A stretch of 26,280 nucleotides of DNA from Phoronis australis. Its lineage: Eukaryota; Phoronida; Phoronidae. Location: assembly GCA_002633005.1 (NCBI GenBank), contig NMRA01000787.1:1-26280 (forward strand), in the 5' to 3' direction. Shown piece by piece: positions 21,130 through 26,280 of the stretch. Under the pieces are notes generated by a model, which had not been told where the DNA came from, ran no database searches, and saw only the letters and a program-made list of their open reading frames with translations. A program made the translations under genes and the position numbers. Positions within the stretch are counted from its first letter, which is position 1; each line of letters begins with the position of its first letter.

Positions 21130-21247
21130 TTAATGGAGTGTTTTAGTCGCCTTGGGGTATGTCAGGGTGTGGAAAGCACAAAGCGGGTAGCCTCGGCGAT
21201 CGGCAACTCAGTTTTGACTACGGTAAAGACATGGAAACATTATGCAG
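21130..21247 (+). pseudogene. DUF6589-type gene, second block
   Basis: After TTCTGCAG it reads LMECFSRLGVCQGVESTKR and ends TWKHYAG at a GCAG|GTATTC donor. The RLGVC...ST...W(K) pattern is the part of DUF6589 proteins that follows the GHxSK segment, and that segment is found at the end of the 13.5-kb block. Its end phase (1) does not fit the next block (0), so an indel or a missed exon is likely. Confidence 0.75.
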
Positions 21248-21766
21248 GTATTCTCATATGAATTGGCTTTAGGTTTGACGGAATATTTGACAGACATCTA
21301 AGCTCAAACATTATGCTTTTGTATGAGCGGGTATTACTTCAAGTTAATAACTAAAAGGTTGCAGTGGTATTATTAAATGTTTCCTTTACGCTATTCTTTC
21401 GCACCTTTTAGTCGCTATGATCAAAAGCTGATGTTTGTTTTATGTACCCTGTTGTACATCATGAGGCGTTTTTGTATTGCCGCTCGTTTTATATTCTCAA
21501 ATTTAACATAATATAGGAAAGTACGGTAACATTTCATACAGAGTAGTTTAATAAGCATTTTAAATATGTTTCGCTTAGTTAATAGCAATGTTGATATTAT
21601 TTGAAGAATTCAGCATTATTTTATATTGAACTATTGCCAGTCATTTAAGTTAGGCAATTGGAAACGCATTCAAGTTATGATTTTACTATTGTTTGCACAG
21701 AATTGAGCGTTTATATTATAGTTATGTGTAACTTTTTAAATACTTATTCAAGAATAATCATTTTAG

Positions 21767-21838
21767 GGGTCTTTGCCAGACAACGATGACCCATCCCAAA
21801 CAGGCAGCGATGTTTCTCCAGTTGTCTTGACATCCGCA
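21767..21838 (+). pseudogene. DUF6589-type gene, short acidic linker exon
   Basis: The 72-bp block between AATCATTTTAG and GCA|GTAAGT reads GSLPDNDDPSQTGSDVSPVV in phase 0 and joins in phase 0 to the next block. It is low-complexity linker sequence with no fold recognised. Confidence 0.55.
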
Positions 21839-21955
21839 GTAAGTTCGTTACACTACATTTTGACGTAAATGGCGATTGAGAGTGGTACTTTTAAAAAGCT
21901 GAAAACCCTTGATTTGCGCCACCATGTACAATCCAATTAATTTTTGAAATTTCAG

Positions 21956-22455
21956 GAAAGTGATGACGCAGGGTCCGTTCTTGTGGACGAAGCTATGGTT
22001 CCCGAATCTACAGTTAGTGCTCGTACCACTCTGCATCACAGCCCTCAGCAGTCAGTGCATCAAGATCTACAAGAAGACACAGTGCCATATTCTCCAATTA
22101 CTGTGAGAGCTCGGCGTGTCATTCCGTTTCACAGACCCTTGACCCCGCAGACTGTTTAGTCATGAAATACGTGCAACTCAGTATTCGCAACTCACGCAGG
22201 CTGTTCATTTCATTCAACAGAAACAGGTGACGACAGGCTTTTCAAATGCCATGCTGTTCCGCCCTGAACCCTTGACGCTTCAGTCTCCTGAAGATGTTTG
22301 CACTCCACCATTCTGATCATCCCCAATGTCCGTGGTCCAAACACCCAGTTCTGCCCAATCAACAGCCACTTTTAGTTACGGACACGTGCCTGATCCAGTG
22401 CTGAGCAGACGGCGGTTGTTTCTTTTACCTGACGATGACTCCTTTCAACAAACTG
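21956..22455 (+). pseudogene. DUF6589-type gene, Ser/Pro/Gln-rich linker exon
   Basis: After ATTTCAG it reads ESDDAGSVLVDEAMVPEST. After a frame change near 22150 it reads TQAVHFIQQKQVTTGFSNAM. A TGA at 22314 follows, then DPVLSRRRLFLLPDDDSFQQ. The donor AACTG|GTAAGT is phase 1 and fits the next acceptor exactly. It is probably a disordered linker. Confidence 0.6.
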
Positions 22456-22876
22456 GTAAGTGTAAGTTCATCTTCATAAATCGGATTTAAGGGGCCAATT
22501 TTTAGTTGAAGTTTAACCTTAGTAAATCAAGTTTAAATGTGCCCGGCATTTCCATTGTTATACAAGACATTTTACAAAAATGAGAATGCTGGTTAACAGA
22601 TTTTGATGTGATGTAAACAATATAAAGTTTACACCGACCAGCAGCGAGTTACCATCGTAGGCGTTCAGAAAGTTCATTTTAGTGGGGTCAACCCCATCGA
22701 TTGATGACAGGGTTCACCTCCTGCCATCAATCACCAACAACTTTCGTTCGGAGATGGAAATATTTAACCTCCACCCCCCGTCGTCAACCGTGAGTGGTTA
22801 CTTCATATGAATGAGGGGATGGATTTAGTCACCCCTTTCCTATCCTTTCTAATTAATATGATAATCATTTTTTCAG

Positions 22877-23228
22877 TTCCGGGCTATTCTTTTGTATGGG
22901 ACAATGTAGGCAAGATGATTAGCCGAGAAAAGGAAACCACTGAAAACACCAGCGTGATGGCCATGTTTGCAAACACTCTTATCGTCAGGAATAGGGTGTC
23001 TTTTCGGCCTCTCGATGACATTTCTTGGACATGCCGAAATGCTGGTGATATTCCTACTATTGTGTTCCTTCCTAGCCGGTGGATTATGAAGAACTACAGA
23101 TTCGCATGGTTACTCTTGTCAAAAGAATCTTGGTCACTCACGCACCTCGCTAGATGAGATTTTTCGATGACGTTGTATGGCACATTCCTCACGATTTTTC
23201 GGATCAGTCATTGCAAAAAAGTGTCGTG
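22877..23228 (+). pseudogene. DUF6589-type gene, core block 1 (first conserved acidic motif)
   Basis: It reads PGYSFVWDNVGKMISREKE and NTLIVRNRVSF. After a frame change near 23080 it reads VDYEELQIRMVTLVKRILVT, a TAG at 23151, then RFFDDVVWHIPHDFSDQSLQ. The DN in FVWDN corresponds to the strongly conserved GDN-type motif of the family. The donor CGTG|GTGAGT is phase 0. Confidence 0.8.
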
Positions 23229-23318
23229 GTGAGTACAAAATTGTTGTGTTTATTTACTTACAATTATTGCGATTGTATGTTTTTTAATGTCAAAACATGC
23301 GTATTACAATTTTTTCAG

Positions 23319-23579
23319 TTGCACACCGGGGTGATAAGTGGAGACCCATCGTCAACAAAAGGTGTATTGCACATCATGAAATATCTCAGTGCCTACGTTC
23401 CATTGCGCGACGGCGAGAACGGTGAGCCGTACACAATCGCTGTACATGGGGATCAGCTTTCATGTGAGCGGATGGTTGACTGTCACTTGGGAATGGGACA
23501 CAACAACCAACCACACAAAACTCTTAAAGGGTTAGAACCATGGCCAGGAGAATTTCACCACAGATGCATTCACTTGCAG
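23319..23579 (+). pseudogene. DUF6589-type gene, core block 2 (GDQL motif)
   Basis: An 87-codon exon without lesions between TTTTTTCAG and TTGCAG|GTGAG. It contains GDPSSTKGVLHIMKYLSAYV, then VHGDQLSCERMVDCH, then LEPWPGEFHHRCIHLQ. GDQL..ER and the FH...LQ end are the clearest DUF6589 signatures in the window. Phases at both ends are 0. Confidence 0.9.
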
Positions 23580-23745
23580 GTGAGACTGAAAACAGTTTTA
23601 CGTCCTGTTATGTATAAACTCTCGGATAGAGTGTGTTATAGGGCAATACAGTTGTAGTAGAACATTATCCGAGAAACCAAGGAGTCATTCTTTACATAAA
23701 TTTTTTCGTCACTCGCTAAAAAGTTACCTCGGGTTTGCGTTGCAG

Positions 23746-23823
23746 GACACAATGAACGAACTGTTCAAAGGTTCGTCGTTGACAGAGCGCGGTGTGATAT
23801 ATCAATGGAGTCGTGTCCCGTAG
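23746..23823 (+). pseudogene. DUF6589-type gene, interrupted block
   Basis: After GTTGCAG it reads DTMNELFKGSSLTERGVIYQ, matching the segment that follows LQ in the family. It ends at TAG 23821. No continuation was recognised before the tandem repeats at 23904. Confidence 0.7.
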
Positions 23824-23903
23824 TCTGAAGTTTTGATCTAAGGTGGATCCAGTCTGCCTTGGTCTCAGCCAGTGCTTTAAATATTAAACTAAGTGGCATC
23901 ACG

Positions 23904-24021
23904 GATGGACCCACTCTGTATGTACATATATGTCCATCTCTCTATGACGAGCTGAATATACCGAACTAACTGACCACGCGATGGACCCACTCTGCATGTA
24001 CATATATGTCCATCTCGCTAT
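23904..24021. repeat. Two copies of a 42-bp repeat, period 76 bp
   Basis: 23904-23945 and 23980-24021 share GATGGACCCACTCTG.ATGTACATATATGTCCATCTC.CTAT with only two differences. Each copy contains an inverted pair, ATGGAC...GTCCAT, around a TACATATATG centre. They lie in the gap between two DUF6589-type blocks. Confidence 0.85.
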
Positions 24022-24033
24022 AACTCAAAATTC

Positions 24034-24117
24034 TTGCATAGCTGCCACTGTTCCTGTATTATTGCATAACTGCCACTATTCCTGGGTTTTCAACATCAGA
24101 GTACTATTCCTGGATTT
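24034..24117. repeat. 28-bp tandem repeat, two clear units and one weak
   Basis: TTGCATAGCTGCCACTGTTCCTG at 24034 is repeated as TTGCATAACTGCCACTATTCCTG at 24062. A weaker third unit ends in CTATTCCTGG near 24113. Nothing is known of its function. Confidence 0.65.
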
Positions 24118-24208
24118 AACTACCTCAGAGATAGCATATCCCCTGAAATTTATTGCACATGGAGGGCATAGCCTCATTATGTTACACTCTACCTTATGTC
24201 ATGTCAAG

Positions 24209-24486
24209 AATGTGATGGGTCTACGTTCGGTAAAGCAGCACGTAATGGAAAATGTCTACAACTCGATAAACCTAACAACCGACGGTGATGTCTGCCTCGC
24301 AGCAATGCGGCGTGCTGGTGTGTCGGATTTAGCTCAGTTGGACAGTGATTCCCTTGACGACTTGTCATCCAACGTTGTTGCCGACCTTTGGCCCTACATA
24401 GGGGGCATGACGTTGACGCACAACGCCCAGGACGATGAGTCGGAGATAGAGTTTTGTATTTGCAACGGGGGAAGAAGCTGACTTGT
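24209..24486 (+). pseudogene. DUF6589-type gene, block leading into the PHD finger
   Basis: It reads NVMGLRSVKQHVMENVYNSI, then DVCLAAMRRAGVSDL, then FCICNG, the first C-x-C pair of a PHD finger. In the frame as given it reads on to a TGA. One G fewer in the run at 24467-24471 would keep an acidic reading up to the donor CTTGT|GTAAGA, in phase 1, which fits the next exon. The 5' boundary (after ATGTCAAG) is a guess. Confidence 0.65.
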
Positions 24487-24872
24487 GTAAGAATATGCAT
24501 AAGCTCACTAATGAAGCGCAAATGTTCCTGATAATGATTAGACCCTGTACAAACATTGAAGCCAGCGAGAGTAGTGTAGGTGCTTGCCAGCATGCCATGT
24601 GTGTGTCATCCCACCTAGGACATTCGCTGTAGCTACAACTTGTGTTCTTTAATGTACGAATCTCTTGCGTTCTATATGCAATGCAAACTAATGAAATGTC
24701 ACATTTAGTTCTTTGGTTCCTCTTATTGGAGTTTGGTATGAAACTCATGGCATCAGCACAAACCGGTACATGAAATTGAGTATCGGAGCATAAAACACAT
24801 ACACATACAAGTTTTTTCAAGTAGGCCTAGGCCAAATCATTAACTTAGATTGTGCTGATGTTTTCATTGCAG

Positions 24873-25231
24873 ACGCTTCAGACACGATGACTCAGTGCAC
24901 AGCGGAACATCTCTGCCAACACTGGATTTGGTACCATCTCGCATGCATAAGAATGGCCGCCGAAAAGATTCCAAGTGGAGACTGGTGGTGTTCTGAACAG
25001 TACAAGGAGAACTAAAAACGCCTGCAAGGTAGCCCCTCACAGGACGATCACGTACAACAGTACACAAAATCCATGTTGTGGCAGGGCCTGTTATATCGAG
25101 TACGTGTTAGCGCTGAAAGAGAAAATGACGGTAGGTTCTTAAATACGTTGTGGAAACTAGGCGTCCCTCAGCTATGGAAACACAGTCACTCCAAATATCT
25201 CATTTTGCGTCATCGAGTCACTGCAGATTAG
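24873..25231 (+). pseudogene. DUF6589-type gene, PHD finger second half plus C-terminal core
   Basis: After TTCATTGCAG it reads ASDTMTQCTAEHLCQHWIWY, then HLAC, then PSGDWWCSEQYKEN: the C..C, H, C and C of a PHD finger. The last zinc ligand is tyrosine instead of cysteine. A TAA at 25013 follows. The same frame then continues with QQYTKSMLWQGLLYRVRVSA, ERENDG, LNTLWKLGVPQLWKHSHSKY and LILRHRV to TAG 25231. This C-terminal part matches the end region of DUF6589 proteins, so the TAA sits inside the original coding sequence. Confidence 0.8.
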
Positions 25232-25494
25232 TCACACACTAACGTCTATTTTGCTAACGACACGCATTGGCGTTTGTAAAACATTAGCGGTGTGATGCCG
25301 TGCGCGCACTTCATTGACTTAGGATCTTTTTACTGATAACTTTTATGCTTCCATACTGCGAAAGATAACATTTACATGTATTCACATAACCGTATTCCGT
25401 GGTCTAATCGCATTTTTTGTCCGTGAATGTCATTGTAACTGCAAGTCGTGTATACAGCTCATGTGGTCACAGTTTCGGTGTTGCAAAATGGGAG
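25232..25494. other. No gene recognised; flank of the LTR
   Basis: No continuation of the DUF6589-type frame was found. The last bases before the LTR are AATGGGAG, with no primer-binding-site-like TGG directly at the LTR edge. Confidence 0.45.
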
Positions 25495-25595
25495 TGTCAC
25501 GTTTTTCCCCGTGTGTGGGTGGGCGCAGGTGGTTACCAACCGGTGGTAATAGCTTTCGGTGCGAAGATTGACTGAAGACTGGTTCGAGTTAATCC

Positions 25596-25601
25596 TTTAT
25601 T
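25596..25601 (-). terminator. LTR polyadenylation signal
   Basis: AATAAA on the minus strand, about 315 bp downstream of the predicted start site, in the place expected near the end of the R region. Confidence 0.65.
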
Positions 25602-25910
25602 AATCCCGACCGTACGTTCACAAGCCTACTCAAACAAAACGTCCGACGTAATGTCTGTTTATGCTCCAGCCAGTGCTGCGAAGTCTTGACTTGTGTTGAA
25701 CTTCTGAGATACTTCCAGCAACTGTTACACTCGTTGATTCAATAACCTGCTGTCTCTATAGCTGGCTCTCTATTGACTATCGCTGTAACTGCTGATTCTC
25801 TTCACTGCAACTCAACTGTAATCTCCTGATTAACTTTCTTGAACTGACTTGATCTCCCGACTTGATCTTCTTGGACTCAACTCACTTAAACTTTAACTCA
25901 ACTCGATCTA

Positions 25911-25920
25911 ATCTGACTAA
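25911..25920 (-). promoter_or_regulatory. LTR initiator-like start site
   Basis: The minus strand reads TTAGTCAGAT. The A of TCA (25914) lies 32 bp from the first T of the TATA box, the usual pol II spacing. TCAGAT resembles invertebrate initiators (TCAGT type). Confidence 0.6.
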
Positions 25921-25937
25921 CACAAACCCGTGTTTGT

Positions 25938-25947
25938 GTATTTATAG
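25938..25947 (-). promoter_or_regulatory. LTR TATA box
   Basis: CTATAAATAC on the minus strand. It lies directly upstream of a small dyad CACAAAC...GTTTGTG (25921-25938) and downstream of the heat-shock element cluster. Confidence 0.8.
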
Positions 25948-25959
25948 CCTAACGCATTG

Positions 25960-25972
25960 TTCTGGAACTTTT
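25960..25972. promoter_or_regulatory. Near-perfect heat-shock element, TATA-proximal
   Basis: TTC-TG-GAA-CT-TTT: two perfect and one near-perfect alternating NGAAN-type units, 12 bp from the TATA box. Confidence 0.6.
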
Positions 25973-25991
25973 CATCTTCAAGCACATACCA

Positions 25992-26004
25992 GAACTTTCT
26001 GGAA
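25992..26004. promoter_or_regulatory. Perfect three-unit heat-shock element
   Basis: GAA-CT-TTC-TG-GAA: three alternating units with exact 2-bp spacing, the canonical binding site of the heat-shock factor trimer. Confidence 0.8.
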
Positions 26005-26041
26005 CCTACCCAATCTTTCTACAAACATGTACTAGTCTCTA

Positions 26042-26054
26042 GAATATTCCAGAC
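26042..26054. promoter_or_regulatory. Near-perfect heat-shock element
   Basis: GAA-TA-TTC-CA-GAC: two perfect units and a third with one mismatch. Confidence 0.6.
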
Positions 26055-26081
26055 TTCATCAATCACTGTCATGCTACAGAC

Positions 26082-26094
26082 TTCTAGAAAGTTC
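26082..26094. promoter_or_regulatory. Perfect three-unit heat-shock element (duplication copy 1)
   Basis: TTC-TA-GAA-AG-TTC with exact spacing. Confidence 0.8.
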
Positions 26095-26145
26095 CACACT
26101 ATACTGTAGTAAACAAATTACATCATCACTGTTCTGACCTCAGTC

Positions 26146-26158
26146 TTCTAGAAAGTTC
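26146..26158. promoter_or_regulatory. Perfect three-unit heat-shock element (duplication copy 2)
   Basis: TTC-TA-GAA-AG-TTC, identical to copy 1 and 64 bp away. Confidence 0.8.
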
Positions 26159-26280
26159 CATACTATTCTGTAGTAAACAAATTACATCATCATTGTACTT
26201 AACTCAGGGGTCATGCCAATCAAACAGAATAACAAAACAAAACAATACAACTAAAAATACTGTCAGACTATATTCTGACA

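Larger units (their letters stand above)
13330..25231 (+). pseudogene. DUF6589-type gene with embedded PHD finger, split over about 12 kb and decayed
   Basis: About ten coding blocks on one strand follow the order of motifs I recall for DUF6589 proteins. They are FTWEQLCLQLETAAPTLL, then RGHSKM joined to LMECFSRLGVC, then a Ser/Pro/Gln-rich linker, FVWDNVGKMI, VHGDQLSCERM, PGEFHHRCIHLQ, a PHD finger, SAERENDG and HSHSKYLIL. GT-AG junctions and phases agree at most joints in the 3' half. Damage includes a frame change in block 1, stops at 22314, 23151, 23821 and 25013, a frame change near 23080, and a G-run indel near 24470. The molecular role of the family is unknown to me. The PHD finger suggests chromatin reading. 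The first large intron (13756-21129) is filled with other elements. The gene may once have been mobile. Confidence 0.8.
26081..26208. repeat. Tandem 64-bp duplication within U3 of the LTR
   Basis: 26081-26144 and 26145-26208 share CTTCTAGAAAGTTCCA, CTGTAGTAAACAAATTACAT and CATCA, and each copy carries one perfect heat-shock element. This is a typical enhancer duplication. Confidence 0.85.
25495..26280 (-). mobile_element. Long terminal repeat (786 bp), solo or the 3' LTR of an element beyond the window
   Basis: On the minus strand it starts TGTCAGAATA at the window edge (26280) and ends ACGTGACA at 25495, giving TG...CA termini inside a TGTCA/TGACA inverted repeat. In transcriptional order it has repeats and heat-shock elements (26158 to 25960), a TATA box (25938-25947), an initiator-like TTAGTCAGAT (25911-25920) and AATAAA (25596-25601), the U3-R-U5 order. 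No primer-binding site adjoins its 3' end, so it is not the 5' LTR of an element to the left. It is a solo LTR, or the 3' LTR of an element lying to the right. LTR size and termini would suit Ty3/gypsy, but no protein is available to classify it. Confidence 0.8.

Noticed and set aside
24204-24820. Minus-strand frames of 129 and 151 codons
   Set aside because: They are antisense to the DUF6589/PHD block and lack motifs.
1-26280. CRISPR arrays, operons, bacterial promoters, rRNA
   Set aside because: None seen. The introns and element types are those of an animal nuclear genome.
25495-26280. 5' LTR of an element extending left into the window
   Set aside because: The LTR reads on the minus strand, but the sequence below 25495 has no primer-binding site, gag or pol.

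Overview
The window looks like a piece of a metazoan nuclear genome, most likely from an aquatic invertebrate. Coding blocks are split by GT-AG introns, intergenic sequence is AT-rich, and there are no operons or Shine-Dalgarno sites. Almost every recognisable block is a transposable element or a transposon-like multicopy gene family. The protein families seen (DUF6589-like, HIRAN-like, pogo-like, hAT-like zinc-finger protein) are ones I recall as multicopy in cnidarians, molluscs, amphioxus and hemichordates. The species cannot be fixed from the sequence. One ambiguous base (N at 1966) suggests a draft assembly. No intact conventional host gene was found. Layout: 1-187 is the right end of a small terminal-inverted-repeat element, with a complete relative at 12968-13234. 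188-5339 is largely featureless except for a 151-bp inverted-repeat element (2836-2986). 5340-5415 is a tRNA-like (SINE-type) pol III head. 5701-6990 is a decayed, 5'-truncated LINE reverse transcriptase on the minus strand, whose C-terminal coding part and tail dissolve into tandem repeats. 7448-7785 is a long-TIR element with a 7-bp target duplication and two partial relatives (7936-7985, 8094-8653). 9551-12765 is a three-block, frameshifted remnant of a hAT-like zinc-finger protein. The largest object is a split, decayed DUF6589-type gene with an embedded PHD finger, pieced together from about ten blocks between about 13.3 and 25.23 kb on the plus strand. Its first long intron (13756-21129) contains an inverted-repeat cluster, a HIRAN-like gene fragment, two tandem 60-bp dyad elements, a pogo/Tigger-like DDE transposase relic with two introns, and a degenerate array of about 70-bp repeats. 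The window ends with an LTR on the minus strand (25495-26280). It begins TGTCA and ends TGACA, and carries a TATA box, an initiator-like site about 32 bp downstream and a polyA signal. Upstream of the TATA box are three perfect three-unit heat-shock elements plus two near-perfect ones. That promoter architecture predicts an HSF-driven, heat-inducible retroelement and is the most striking regulatory observation here. The genes do not form a pathway: the region reads as a nest of mobile or transposon-derived genes in several stages of decay. All family assignments come from reading motifs by eye, with no database search.
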